Counted from the stretch's first letter, positions 1-9,473 are shown. The stretch: 64,000 nucleotides of DNA from Aegilops tauschii subsp. strangulata (GCF_002575655.3 NC_053037.3:206648243-206712242); one strand, 5' to 3'. Notes: generated by a model from the sequence alone, not told the origin. Translations and numbers: made by a program.

Positions 1-9
1 TCGGGTACC

Positions 10-61
10 GCGATGCGGAGTGCTGGGTCGTGGCCGCGATGCGGAGTGCTGGGTCGTGGCC
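10..61. repeat. 26-bp direct duplication
   Basis: Two adjacent copies of a GC-rich 26-bp unit (starting GCGATGCGGAGTGC) lie in the 3' internal region of the Gypsy element. No function is visible. Confidence 0.7.
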
Positions 62-525
62 GGCCATGAATAGGGCCCTGGGCTTGGAAGAATAAGAGTT
101 TCTTAACAAATTTTGGCAGTTCCTTGACGCCTCCCAAGCCTACGGCAAGGAGGTCTCACGAAGTGCTGGGAGATGCGCGCCTCACGAGGCGGAAACTACT
201 TCAGACGCGTCGTGCTAAGTTATCTCTACACGCGTACATAAAACACTGATGGTGCAACACGACACAGGAACAATAAACATAACATAGCTACATGGAAATC
301 ACGGTTCATTGCACGCCCTTGCAGGGCCCCATACTTGTTTCTTTTTCAAATGCAGGAAGAAAGGAAAGAGCAAAACAAAAGCGGCGCGCGCGCCCCCGCA
401 GTGGTTTGTGAGGGTAGGCCCTTGGGGGCCTCTTGGACTCAGCCAGACCCCTCCTCGCGCTTCACTTGGGCGCGGTGACGAGATGACCCGCTACCGCCTT
501 CGAAGCGGGCACGACGACGTGGCGG

Positions 526-1140
526 CTAGTCATAGTCGCCGCTGCTGGAGCTGTCGCCAGAGTAAGAGCCGCCGTAGCTAGACGAGCCGCGGCTGGCGCC
601 GAGGGCAAGTCCACCTTCACCCTCGTCACGACCGTCGCCAAGGCCGAGCACCTCGCCGCCGTCGTTGTCCTCAGGGCAGCATCCGACGCGGTGACCATCT
701 TCCCCGAATACCCTAACGTAGAGGGTCGCGTTGCCGTCGTACTTGAAGTGGAGGGTACACCACCTGCCCAGGCCGCGCGTGCGGGTAAACGTCTGCCAGC
801 CGCGGGCGAGGGTTGCGTTGCTCGCGACGGAGACCTCCACCGTGACCCACGAAGCCTTGCTGCAGCAGCCATCCGCCTGCTGCCAGAGACCGCCTGGACA
901 CGTGGCCGGCAGTTCGCCGGCGAAGAAGCACGGGAGCTGAAGCCAGGTGCTGGCCGGGTTCTCCGACCACACGACGAACTCCGGCAGCACCTCCGCCGAA
1001 TGGAAGCGCGGCCGGGGAGGCCGCGCAACCATGGCGCGCCTCACTTCATCAACGGGGCTGCCACGACCTGGGCGGCTCCCACCGCGCGAGGAGGCGCCAC
1101 CACGCCCGCTAAGCGCCCGAGTGAGAGGCTTGCTCACCAC
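526..1140 (-). CDS. B3 DNA-binding domain protein carried by the Gypsy element
   Basis: This 204-residue ORF has a region (about residues 45-155) that reads as a plant B3 domain. It has the pattern LPCFF, then LWQQADGCCSKASWVTVEV, LARGWQTF, LHFKYDG and VRVFGEDG. B3 domains bind DNA in plant transcription factors such as the ARF, ABI3 and REM families. The C-terminus is acidic and Ser/Gly-rich. The first 36 residues come partly from the neighbouring 72-bp repeat. A second ATG at residue 37 (1030-1032) is a likelier native start, just ahead of the domain. The ORF lies on the same strand as pol, between integrase and the expected 3' LTR, where Tat elements often carry extra ORFs. It has no internal stop, unlike gag-pol. 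I infer a captured host gene or gene fragment. Whether it is expressed is unknown. Confidence 0.72.
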   Translation of the reverse strand: MVSKPLTRALSGRGGASSRGGSRPGRGSPVDEVRRAMVARPPRPRFHSAEVLPEFVVWSENPASTWLQLPCFFAGELPATCPGGLWQQADGCCSKASWVTVEVSVASNATLARGWQTFTRTRGLGRWCTLHFKYDGNATLYVRVFGEDGHRVGCCPEDNDGGEVLGLGDGRDEGEGGLALGASRGSSSYGGSYSGDSSSSGDYD

Positions 1141-1472
1141 TCGGTAGGATTTTTCAAACTTAGGCGAGTACTGGACTGCAGCTAAGCCCCCGAGTGGGAG
1201 GGTTGCTCACCACTCGATAGGATTTTACTAACTTAGGCGAGTACTGGACTGCAGCTAAGCCCCCGAGTGTGAGGCTTGCTCACCACTCGGTAGGATTTTT
1301 CAAACTTAGGCAAAACGGATTCGCGGCTAAGCCCCCGAGTGAGAGGCTTGCTCACCACTCGGTAGGATTTTCCAAACTTAGGTGAAACGGATTCGCGGCC
1401 AAGCCCCCGAGTGAGAGGCTTGGTCACCACTCGATAGGATTTTATAAACTTAGGCAAAACGGATTCGCGGCT
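1111..1472. repeat. Five tandem 72-73 bp repeats downstream of integrase
   Basis: Units start at 1111, 1184, 1257, 1329 and 1401, each beginning AAGC(C/G)CCCGAGTG and holding the core CACTCGRTAGGATTTT. The last three units are exactly 72 bp, so on the minus strand they read as 24-residue protein repeats without stops (1233-1457). The leftmost unit supplies the N-terminus of the B3 ORF. Tandem repeats between pol and the 3' LTR are common in Tat elements and can seed satellite DNA. Confidence 0.9.
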
Positions 1473-1602
1473 AAGTCACCCACTGGGGGATTTCAGACAC
1501 AAGTATAAGCAGCGACAATGATTTTTAGAAGACTATAAAACTCTTGTCTCTAATAAACAAACTACAAAGGTATTTCTTATTACAACTCAACAGAATGAGC
1601 GC

Positions 1603-2136
1603 TTAAGTATAAAAGGGGCGGAGCAGCTCCGCATTCCAAGCCCGTGGCTCGTCTTTCTGATGTTCGACATTGTAAAGATGATACGCCCCATTGTGGAGCA
1701 CTCTGGTGACGATGAAGGGACCTTCCCAAGCAGGGGCGAGCTTGTGTGGTTTCTGCTGATCCACTCGAAGAACCAAGTCTCCCTCTTGAAACGCTCGACC
1801 TCTCACGTTTCTGGCGTGGAATCGACGCAAGTCTTGCTGATAAATGGTCCACCGGATTAAGGCCATCTCTCTTTCCTCTTCTAGGAAATCAACTGCGTCT
1901 TGCCGGGCCTGTTCTGCTTCATCTTCAGAGAAAAGCTTGACTCGGGGTGCAGTGTGGAGCAAGTCACTCGGTAGAACAGCTTCAGCTCCATAGACCAAGA
2001 AGAATGGAGTTCGACCAGTCGACCGATTGGGAGTTGTCCTCGATCCCCAAAGAACTGATGGAAGATCATCGACCCAGGCGCCTGCTGCGTGCTTGAGATC
2101 ACACATCAATCGGGGTTTCAGTCCTTTGAGAATCAA
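1603..2136 (-). CDS. Integrase C-terminal part (Gypsy element)
   Basis: This 177-residue fragment continues the integrase in the same frame as 2167-2877, separated only by the TAG at 2167-2169. It contains the end of the catalytic core (WGSRTTPNRSTG, then TPFFLVYGAEAVLP) and the C-terminal domain with GDLVLR and LAPAWEGPF, typical of Gypsy integrases. The stop sits inside the sequence HP-stop-SNGQAERAN, just before the catalytic Glu, so no active integrase can be made by normal translation. Confidence 0.85.
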   Translation of the reverse strand: MILKGLKPRLMCDLKHAAGAWVDDLPSVLWGSRTTPNRSTGRTPFFLVYGAEAVLPSDLLHTAPRVKLFSEDEAEQARQDAVDFLEEEREMALIRWTIYQQDLRRFHARNVRGRAFQEGDLVLRVDQQKPHKLAPAWEGPFIVTRVLHNGAYHLYNVEHQKDEPRAWNAELLRPFYT

Positions 2137-2166
2137 GCCATTTGCTCTTTCCGCTTGTCCATTCGA

Positions 2167-2877
2167 CTAGGGGTGGGCAACTGAAGCATAGTCGACTCGA
2201 GTACCTTGGGAAGCACATAAGGCTCTGACCTCATCAGAATCGAAGTTCGACCCGTTGTCAGTGATGATGCTGTGCGGAACCCCATATCTGAATGTCAACT
2301 CTCTGATGAAGCTGACGGCAGTACTGGCTTCAAGATTCTTGGTAGGCTTGGCTTCAATCCATTTGGTAAACTTGTCGACTGCTACAAGCACATGAGTGAA
2401 GCCGCTCCTACCAGTCCTCAGGGGTCCAACCATATCTAACCCCCAAACAGCAAAGGGCCAGACGAGTGGAATGGTCTTCAGGGCTGACACAGGCTTGTGG
2501 GACATGTTGGAGTAAAACTGGCAGCCTTCACATTTGTCGACTATATCTTTCGCCATTTCATTTGCTCGTGGCCAATAAAATCCAGCTCGGTATGCTTTGG
2601 CCACAATGGTCCGAGAGGACGCATGGTGGCCACAGGTCCCCGAGTGGACGTCGTTGAGGATCACTCGACCTTCTTCTGGTGTTATGCATTTCGGGCTGAC
2701 TCCAGTTACACTTTCTCTGAACAGCTGTCCTCTTATCACAGTAAAGGCTTTGGATCGACGGACGATTTGTCGAGACTCCTCTTCATCCTCTGGGAGTTCC
2801 CTCCTAAGGATATACGCAATGTATGGCATTGTCCAGTTGGGAGTGATGACCAAAACCTCCATGATCAAGTCGACCAC
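2167..2877 (-). CDS. Integrase zinc-binding and core domains (Gypsy element)
   Basis: The HHCC zinc-binding domain appears as GTCGHHASSRT followed by KCEGCQF. The core follows with its first two catalytic aspartates in WGLDMVGP and ITDNGSNF. The N-terminal part still holds the linker from RNase H. The frame ends at a TAG (2167-2169) where the family has Gln in HPQSNGQ. Upstream, another TAG (2920-2922) separates it from the RNase H tail. Confidence 0.87.
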   Translation of the reverse strand: MVDLIMEVLVITPNWTMPYIAYILRRELPEDEEESRQIVRRSKAFTVIRGQLFRESVTGVSPKCITPEEGRVILNDVHSGTCGHHASSRTIVAKAYRAGFYWPRANEMAKDIVDKCEGCQFYSNMSHKPVSALKTIPLVWPFAVWGLDMVGPLRTGRSGFTHVLVAVDKFTKWIEAKPTKNLEASTAVSFIRELTFRYGVPHSIITDNGSNFDSDEVRALCASQGTRVDYASVAHP

Positions 2878-3109
2878 GGCTGGGACTTCGACTTCAGTCG
2901 GATCTGTGGCACTCTTAGGCTACGGGGGCTCTTCAGGGAAAGGATCTTCTTGAACTGAAGGTGTATGAATGTGTTCCAAAAACACATTGCTGGGAATGGC
3001 TTCCCTCATGGAACCTATCTTCGCCAAATCATCGGCTGCTTGATTTTTCAGTCAGGGTATATGATGAAGCTCTAACCCCTCAAACTTCTTTTCCAACTTC
3101 CTCACTGCA

Positions 3110-3520
3110 TTACAGTAACCAGTCATAGCTGGGCTTCTGACGTCCCTCCTTCAACACATGATTGATTACCAAATCTGAGTCGCCGTAGACCATGAGGCGA
3201 CGGACACCGAGTGAAATGGCCATACGTAACCCATATAAGAGTGCTTCATATTCAGCTTCGTTATTGGAGGAATCAAAGTGAATCTGGAGAACATATCTGA
3301 GCTTGTCTCCTCGGGGGGATACCAGTACCACCCCAGCACCGGAACCATTCAGCATGTTGGAGCCATCAAAGAACATGGTCCAGTGCTCCGAGTGGACTTG
3401 AGTCGGTAGTTGCTGTTCGATCCACTCGGCGAGGAAATCTGCTATTGCTTGGGACTTGATAGCTTTCTTTGCCTCATACTTGATATCCCAGGGAAGGAGT
3501 TCAATCGCCCACTTTGCCAC
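3110..3520 (-). CDS. RNase H domain fragment (Gypsy element)
   Basis: RNase H would degrade the RNA strand of the RNA-DNA hybrid during reverse transcription. The Asp in FFDGSN, the Glu in NNEAEYEALLYGL and the Asp in YGDSDLVI are all visible. The ORF is in frame with RT (3557-4750) and is separated from it by a TGA at 3557-3559 that follows SDAP. Its end is out of frame. The expected continuation (SPAMTGYCNAVRKLEKKFEG) resumes in another frame near 3130, consistent with a 2-base deletion close to 3140. That continuation meets a further TGA at 3052-3054 in the sequence HHIP-stop-LKNQ. Confidence 0.85.
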   Translation of the reverse strand: MAKWAIELLPWDIKYEAKKAIKSQAIADFLAEWIEQQLPTQVHSEHWTMFFDGSNMLNGSGAGVVLVSPRGDKLRYVLQIHFDSSNNEAEYEALLYGLRMAISLGVRRLMVYGDSDLVINHVLKEGRQKPSYDWLL

Positions 3521-3556
3521 TCGACCAGTTGCATCTCTGTTGTTCAGAATCTCTGA

Positions 3557-4750
3557 TCAAGGAGCATCGCTGACGACTGTAATGGAGTGGTCAGAGAAAT
3601 AGTGTGCAACCTTCTTCGTGGTCATATAAATCCCATAAACAAACTTTTGATAATGTTGATATCTTTGCTTGGATGGAGTCAGAACTTCAGAAACATAATA
3701 TACTGGGCGCTGAACTTTATAGGCTTTTCCTTCTTCTTCCCGCTCGACCGTGAGTACTGTACTGACAACATGTCCAGTGGCTGCAATGTGAAGCAGTAAA
3801 GGCTCTTTCCTGATTGGGGCAGCAAGCACCGGCTGGGTAGAAAGCAGGGCTTTGAGCTCTACAAACGCTGCATCAGCTTCAGGAGTCCACTCGAACTTAT
3901 CATACTTCTTCATCAGTCGGTAAAGAGGCAATGCCTTTTCGCCGAGGCGAGAAATGAATCGACTTAAGGCGGCCAAACAACCAGTAAGCTTCTGGACATC
4001 GTGCACACGCACAGGGCGTTTCATCCGGAGTATGGCACCAACTTTCTCTGGGTTAGCGTCGATCCCTCGTTCAGAAACGAGAAAACCGAGTAATTTTCTG
4101 CCAGGAACTCCGAATGTGCACTTTGATGGATTAAGCTTGATATCATACCTTCTGAGGTTGGCAAAAGTTTCAGCAAGGTCAGCCTGCAGACCGGAACCCT
4201 TACGTGACTTGACTACAATGTCATCCATGTATGCTTCCACATTCGGACTGATTTGAGTGAGCAAACACTTCTGAATCATCCTCATGAATGTGGCTCCGGC
4301 GTTCTTCATGCCGAATGGCATGGTGACATAACAGAAGCACCCGAATGGGGTGATGAAAGCTGTTTTTATCTCATCGGGTCCATACAGTCGGATCTGATGA
4401 TACGCGGAATAGGCGTCCAGAAAAGACAATCGCTCACACCCCGCAGTCGAGTCGACAATTTGGTCAATGCGGGGGAGAGGAAAATGATCTTTCGGGCAGG
4501 CCCGATTGATATGCTTGAAGTCAATGCACATGCGAAGTGAATCGTCCTTCTTGGGGACCATGACAACATTGGTGAGCCACTTGGAGTGGTAGATTTCTCG
4601 GATGAACTCAGCTGCCAGGAGCCAAGCTACTTCCTCACCAATTGCTTTCCTCTTCTGTACGGCGGACCGTCGAAGATGTTCCTTGACTAGTTTTACCTTC
4701 GGGTCGACTCGTAAACGATGCTCACCCAGTCCCCTGGGTACACCCGGCAT
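3557..4750 (-). CDS. Reverse transcriptase (Gypsy element)
   Basis: This 397-residue fragment holds a complete Ty3/Gypsy reverse transcriptase. Visible motifs are WLTNVVMVPKKD, MCIDFKHINRACPKD, PLPRID, LDAYSAYHQI, FGCFCYVTMPFGMKNAGATF and the catalytic YMDD at residues 174-177 (coding bases about 4220-4231), then LGFLVSERGI. The end (LSTQPVLAAPI, VSTVLTVE, YYVSEVLTPSKQRYQ) is the start of the RNase H-like connection. The frame continues upstream without shift to the gag-protease ORF; only a TAG at 4814-4816 lies between. Confidence 0.92.
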   Translation of the reverse strand: MPGVPRGLGEHRLRVDPKVKLVKEHLRRSAVQKRKAIGEEVAWLLAAEFIREIYHSKWLTNVVMVPKKDDSLRMCIDFKHINRACPKDHFPLPRIDQIVDSTAGCERLSFLDAYSAYHQIRLYGPDEIKTAFITPFGCFCYVTMPFGMKNAGATFMRMIQKCLLTQISPNVEAYMDDIVVKSRKGSGLQADLAETFANLRRYDIKLNPSKCTFGVPGRKLLGFLVSERGIDANPEKVGAILRMKRPVRVHDVQKLTGCLAALSRFISRLGEKALPLYRLMKKYDKFEWTPEADAAFVELKALLSTQPVLAAPIRKEPLLLHIAATGHVVSTVLTVEREEEGKAYKVQRPVYYVSEVLTPSKQRYQHYQKFVYGIYMTTKKVAHYFSDHSITVVSDAP

Positions 4751-4813
4751 GTCAGAAGGTTTCCATGCAAAGATGTCCCAGTTCTCACGGAGGAACTGGA
4801 TGAGCGCTTCTTC

Positions 4814-7330
4814 CTATTTGCTGTCGAGCGTTGTTGAGATGTGAGTCGGAGCAGCATTGGGATCGGTCGGGTGAATGTGAATCGGCTTTGTTTCACCGGA
4901 TGACTGAAATGCAGAGTCTGTGGCAGGCTTCTTGGCTCGTAGCAAATCACTCGGATCTGCATTTTTCTGATACTCTTGCAATTCTACTACTGCCATTTGT
5001 CCATCGGCGATCTTTGAGCCCTTCTGGAAGCACTCTTCTGCCTTCTGCCGATTGCCAGTGATAGTGATCACTCCTATGGGACCAGGCATCTTCAATTTGA
5101 GGTACACATAACATGGTCGAGCCATAAAACGTGCATACGCAGGCCTACCCAGAATAGCATGATAAGCACTCTGGAAATCCACAACTTCAAACGTCAACTT
5201 TTCCCTGCGGTAATTCTTGGAATCACCGAAAACCACATCGAGGGCGATCTGGCCGAGTGATTCAGCCTTCTTGCCAGGTATAACCCCATGGAAACTCATA
5301 TTGCTTTCACTGAGTTGGGACATTGGAATGCCCATCCCTTTCAAGGTTTCAGCGTAAAGTATATTCAGGCCACTGCCACCATCCATTAGTACCTTAGTCA
5401 GCCGAGTACCTTCAACAACTGGGTCGACCACCAACGCTTGCCTCCCAGGGGTGGCTATGCATGCTGGATGATCAGACTGGTCGAATGTAATGGCAGTATG
5501 AGACCACTTCAAATAACGGGGTGTCACCGGAGCGACCATATTCACCTCTCTGTTTATAACTTTCAATCGACTTTTGCTTTCAACATCAGCAAAAATCATC
5601 AGAGTAGAATTGACGTTGGGAAAACCATCATCATCTTCTTCTTTATCCTCACCCTTGTCCGACTCCTTTTCCTTCTCCTTGGGCTGTTTCTCTCGGAACT
5701 GTTGAATCAGGAGCCGACATTGTCGAGTGGTGTGTTTAGGGTAAATCAGGTTACCCTCCTCATCTTTCTTGGTATGAATGTGACAGGGTAAATCCAACAC
5801 ATCATTTCCGTCTTGATCTTTAACCTTCTTGGGGTTCCATGGCCCTTTGGGCTTCCCCTTGAACTTTCCTTGAGTCACGGCTAAGGCTTCACCAGGAGCA
5901 GCTGGCTCGGCTTTGCGCTTCTGCTTCCGACTGGAATTCCCTCCTCCGGTTTCTTGGGAAACTGCTTTGTGCTTGCCACTCCGGAGTCGATCCTCCTGTT
6001 CACCATTAGCATACTTGGTGGCAATCTCCATCATCCGACTCAGAGACATATCTCCGGTCTGACCGAACTTCAGGTTCAATGCTCGATACTTGACACCTTC
6101 CTTGAAGGCACAAACTGCTTGGTGATCTGACGCATTCTCCACCGTGTGGTGCAACGTGATCCATCTCTGGATATAATCTCTCAAGGTTTCATTCGGTTTC
6201 TGCACACAGGACTGCAACTCTGTTAACCCTGCTGGTTGTTTGCATGTACCTTCAAAGGTCCTAACAAACACTCGGGCAAGTTCCTCCCAACTATATATGC
6301 TGCCAGGTGCTAACTGATTCAACCACGCTCTGGCCGAGCCCTCCAACATTAGAGGAAGGTGCTTCATGGCCACTTCATCATTGCTGCTACCAATCTGAAC
6401 AGCCACTCGGTAGTCCTCAAGCCAAGTGTCAGGCTTGGACTCACCAGTGAACTTGCTGACTCCAGTCGCCAACCTAAAGTTGGGAGAAATCACTGCAGCC
6501 CTGATGGCTCTGCTGAAACACTTGGGACCTGAAACATGCACTCTGCTGCCAGTCGGGTAATCTCTGTCATGGCCTTCTCTGTGCGCTCTGTTCCTGTCAA
6601 CCAGACCTTGAACGAGAATAGATCTCGCATCAAAGCCCGGCTCCCGGGGGTCGACAGGAATCCTTCGCCCACCACTGTGAGGGCGTCTGCCATCGTGTTG
6701 CCGAGGCGCATATGACCCACTCCTTGGGGGAGGCGTGGGCACTCGACGACGATCATCGTGGTCGAGTCGGTGATCATACTGCTCACGGTTTCTGTATTGA
6801 TCCCGCCGATCTCCACGTCCCTCACGCCTTGGAGGCGATCTTGGGCTGTGAGCCGACTGAACTGTGTCTGCCATCACAGATCTGCTATGAATCCTATTCC
6901 GCGACTGAGACACTGCTGTGTTATGCTCTCCCGCTGCCCGGAGTAAAGCCCAGATCTGCATCAAACCTCTACCAGCTTCCGAATGGGAAGGCTGAATCGA
7001 CTTTGCTATTCGGGCGGCAGCTGTGAGATTCTGAATCGGAGTTCGATATACCTGAGTTGGAGGCGGAAAAGGCTGTCGTCGACTGGACTCAGGAATCCGC
7101 TGCCGAGCACGCTCATCGAGTGCGTGCTGGAGGTTCTCCAGTCGAGTGCGCTCAGCCAAGTTGGCCAGGCGCGCCTCCTCCAAGGCCCCAGGCCTCGAGG
7201 GCTTCTCCAACGATAGGAGTGTGAAGTGCATCCATGTTACGGCGGCGAAGTTCTTCCCTCTTCTGTGAACAGAGGGGCTCGGGGCGGTACTCCTCGTGGA
7301 CGCGCGACGGATCGCCTCCGCCATCGCCAC
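4814..7330 (-). CDS. Gag and aspartic protease (Gypsy element)
   Basis: The 838-residue ORF carries an Arg/Asp-rich N-terminal part and then a Retrotrans_gag domain (KPDTWLEDYRVAVQIG, ARAWLNQLAPGSIYSWEELARVF, FEGTC, ETLRDYIQRW). A basic linker and a Cys/His motif (CHIHTKKDEEGN, then RQC) follow. The aspartic protease has its active-site DGGSGLN near residue 650 (bases about 5371-5385) and ends with AILGRPAYARFMA. The first roughly 50 residues look out of frame. The natural N-terminus appears in another frame at 7463 to about 7190, so a frameshift near 7190 is likely. The ORF ends at a TAG in frame with RT. Confidence 0.88.
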   Translation of the reverse strand: MAMAEAIRRASTRSTAPSPSVHRRGKNFAAVTWMHFTLLSLEKPSRPGALEEARLANLAERTRLENLQHALDERARQRIPESSRRQPFPPPTQVYRTPIQNLTAAARIAKSIQPSHSEAGRGLMQIWALLRAAGEHNTAVSQSRNRIHSRSVMADTVQSAHSPRSPPRREGRGDRRDQYRNREQYDHRLDHDDRRRVPTPPPRSGSYAPRQHDGRRPHSGGRRIPVDPREPGFDARSILVQGLVDRNRAHREGHDRDYPTGSRVHVSGPKCFSRAIRAAVISPNFRLATGVSKFTGESKPDTWLEDYRVAVQIGSSNDEVAMKHLPLMLEGSARAWLNQLAPGSIYSWEELARVFVRTFEGTCKQPAGLTELQSCVQKPNETLRDYIQRWITLHHTVENASDHQAVCAFKEGVKYRALNLKFGQTGDMSLSRMMEIATKYANGEQEDRLRSGKHKAVSQETGGGNSSRKQKRKAEPAAPGEALAVTQGKFKGKPKGPWNPKKVKDQDGNDVLDLPCHIHTKKDEEGNLIYPKHTTRQCRLLIQQFREKQPKEKEKESDKGEDKEEDDDGFPNVNSTLMIFADVESKSRLKVINREVNMVAPVTPRYLKWSHTAITFDQSDHPACIATPGRQALVVDPVVEGTRLTKVLMDGGSGLNILYAETLKGMGIPMSQLSESNMSFHGVIPGKKAESLGQIALDVVFGDSKNYRREKLTFEVVDFQSAYHAILGRPAYARFMARPCYVYLKLKMPGPIGVITITGNRQKAEECFQKGSKIADGQMAVVELQEYQKNADPSDLLRAKKPATDSAFQSSGETKPIHIHPTDPNAAPTHISTTLDSK

Positions 7331-7463
7331 CGTCGTCGGGGGGGGGGAAGCCAGGAGGACTGCACGGTCCGTTGACCATCAGGACTTCCGCCGCGGGGTC
7401 ACTGTTGTCGCACTTGGATGCTATCTCGACGGAGCCAGTCAAACAGACTATAGAGAGCTTCAT
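7152..7463 (-). pseudogene. Out-of-frame N-terminal part of gag (Gypsy element)
   Basis: This reading frame gives a Pro/Gly/Asp-rich stretch (MVNGPCSPPGFPPPDDGG), then REELRRRNMDALHTPIVGEALEA. It then runs out of the conserved pattern near 7190, where the frame of 4814-7330 takes over with EEARLANLAERTRLENL. I read this as one ancestral gag split by a small indel. A run of eight or more G at about 7340 could also have slipped. Confidence 0.55.
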
Positions 7464-7837
7464 CGGGCTCGATTGCCGCGACTTGTGGGGTGGCTGACTG
7501 GCGAGCCACCGCGTGCCTCACCCACCGCTGGAGCCGCGACCGACTAGAACGCTTGCACCGGCGAGCAGCAGGGAGTGAGGACGCCACAGGAGCCGACCGA
7601 TACTGAGTCGACGTCTGCTGCAGAAGGACGCCGCGGAAGCATGCATGAAAGTGCGTTGCCCCGCGGACGGGGAGCACCTCGACGTCGAGTGGAGCCTCTT
7701 GGAGCCAAGCGGAGTCGTCGGCGACGAACACGAGCGCGCCGAGACGGATCTCCGGCCCTCGGCCAATCCTCCGCCAAAATCCATGATGATGGGGATCGGA
7801 AAAATTGCAACTTCTCCAACAAGTCGCTAAACACCCG

Positions 7838-7855
7838 CCCCATGGTGGGCACCAA
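7838..7855 (-). other. Primer-binding site of the Tat-like element
   Basis: Directly after the LTR end on the minus strand stands TTGGTGCCCACCATGGGG. It begins one base inside the internal region and starts with TGG, as expected for pairing to a tRNA CCA end. I do not assign the tRNA. Confidence 0.65.
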
Positions 7856-7856
7856 C

Positions 7857-8394
7857 TGTCGTGGTACTAAGACTGACAGTAGAATAGGGGGTAAGTATGG
7901 AGAGGCAAGATCCTAGCTATGGCGAAGTTGTACACACGAGTTTTACGAGTTCAGGCCCTTCTCGGAAGAAGTAACAGCCCTACGTCTCGGGCCCCGGAGG
8001 CGGTCGACTGGATTATGTATATGTGTGTTTACAGGGGTGCGAACCCTTGTGCATGTGGAGGGGGGTGGCTTATATAGAGTGCGCCAGGACCCCAGCCAGC
8101 CCACGTTACAAGGGATTTAAGGTACATCAAGAGGGGGCGTTACTGGTAACGCTAGTAATAAAGAGAAATAATGACCATTAAAGCTATGATGTAATGTCCG
8201 ACCATTGCAGTTCGGAGTGGCTTTACATCTTCTAGCGGTCGAGTGACAGTCTCCATGGTCGAGTGACTTCGAGTCTTCCGAGTGGAATGCTTCATGGTCG
8301 AGTGGATGATGACTCCTCTTCGAATGCTTCTGGTTTTAGGGTGATGTCCTTGGGGAGGGGCCTATGACCCTACCCTAGGTACATAGCTTCATCA
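7857..8394 (-). repeat. 5' LTR of the Tat-like Gypsy element (538 bp)
   Basis: On the plus strand it runs from TGTCGTGG to TTCATCA, with TG...CA ends in both readings. The primer-binding site adjoins it at 7855. It contains several ACTCGACC/TCGAGTG motifs and a TATATAGAG box near 8070 read in plus orientation. The partner LTR and the target-site duplication lie outside the window. Confidence 0.8.
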
Positions 8395-9471
8395 GCCACT
8401 GCTTGTGCGGTCGCGTCCGTGTCCGGCTATGCCGCTATTGCGTCGCGAGCGGCGACTGGAGCGAGGGCGGTGACCTCGAGCTTCAACCCCGCTATGGTGT
8501 GGAGGTTAGCTGGGCATTGCCGCTTTAAGTAGCACATTCCGGTGAGGCCAAAGCGTCTGGGCGCGTCATTATGTCGCTAGAGTTTGTTCTCGGGCACCGA
8601 GCCTCTTAACGACGGCATACGGACGGACGGCATGAATGCGGGCAGTTGGCGCCGGCTGGGAACGCACCGCATGACGGCGTGAGGGACGAGGGTTTTTGGT
8701 GTGCCAGGGTAGTCAACTATGGTCGTGGCAACGTTGGAGATGGCCTTTGCTCACATGCGACCCCACATGTCATTGAAAAAGCAAGACGACCCGCCATACT
8801 CTCAGGTCCTGGGGATGCAGTTTGCCGCTACACCACTCCGCGGAGGCGTCGCGGCGCGCGCGCACTTTTGCGCCCCATGCATCCTCGACGAGTCGGGTGT
8901 TGATCTGTTGGTCATGCCACAGTGCTAACGCCACCCTCGGCACACTGAAACCGACCATGTCCAGCGACGATGAGCGTGTCTCTCACCGCAGTCGCCCTGT
9001 CCAGAGGCGGTGCTGGAGCTGCGCCACGTTGCTGGCCCCCACGACCCACATGAACGGTTGCCGGTGGCGAGGAGGTCGTGGGCCAGCACTTCCATTGGAC
9101 TAGTCTGTGCCACGTCGTCCCGATAGGTGTGCCCCACATGTCGGTTTCCCTGTTTTCCTGACCATATTCGAGCGTCAGTGCTCCGCGTTGCACATTAGGC
9201 GCAGAATAGGTGGTTTTTGTGCCCTGGTTCAAATGTGGTACAGTACCAAGTTGTTTTTGTGCCCTAGCCCCAAGTGTGGTGGTTTTGGGTACGATGCCAC
9301 CCTTTTCCTTTTCAAGTAGTGAAGCGTAACACTTGATTAAGTAGATGTATGGTGTGCTAAATGTAGGTGTCTGACTGTTTGAAAGAATAATTGAGGTGTG
9401 CCCGGTCCGTGCCTGCATTTAGGGGTCCAACTTACCATGTTCTGGCAGTAGTAACTATACTAGTCCCTGCA
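8395..9471. other. GC-rich intergenic stretch, no gene seen
   Basis: The short ORFs on both strands lack recognisable domains or coding pattern. The text resembles anonymous Triticeae intergenic DNA rather than any element I can name. Confidence 0.4.
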
Positions 9472-9473
9472 TA

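Larger units (their letters stand above)
1..8394 (-). mobile_element. Tat-like Ty3/Gypsy LTR retrotransposon, 3' end outside the window
   Basis: Order on the minus strand is 5' LTR (7857-8394), primer site, gag, protease, RT, RNase H, integrase, tandem repeats and a B3-domain ORF. The order RT-RNase H-integrase is that of Ty3/Gypsy elements. The protease motif DGGSG and the extra ORF downstream of integrase fit the Tat lineage. No copy of the LTR is seen at positions 1-500, so the 3' LTR must lie left of the window. The coding frame from gag to integrase is a single frame broken by stops at 4814-4816, 3557-3559, 3052-3054, 2920-2922 and 2167-2169, plus a likely 2-base deletion near 3140. The element can no longer make its own proteins. 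The family name within Triticeae is not certain. Confidence 0.85.

Noticed and set aside
462..1185. Overlapping ORFs on both strands around the B3 ORF
   Set aside because: They are frame shadows in GC-rich DNA; only the 526-1140 frame has a recognisable domain.
8646..9418. Overlapping ORFs in the GC-rich stretch
   Set aside because: Both strands are open by composition alone and no motif or start context supports a gene.
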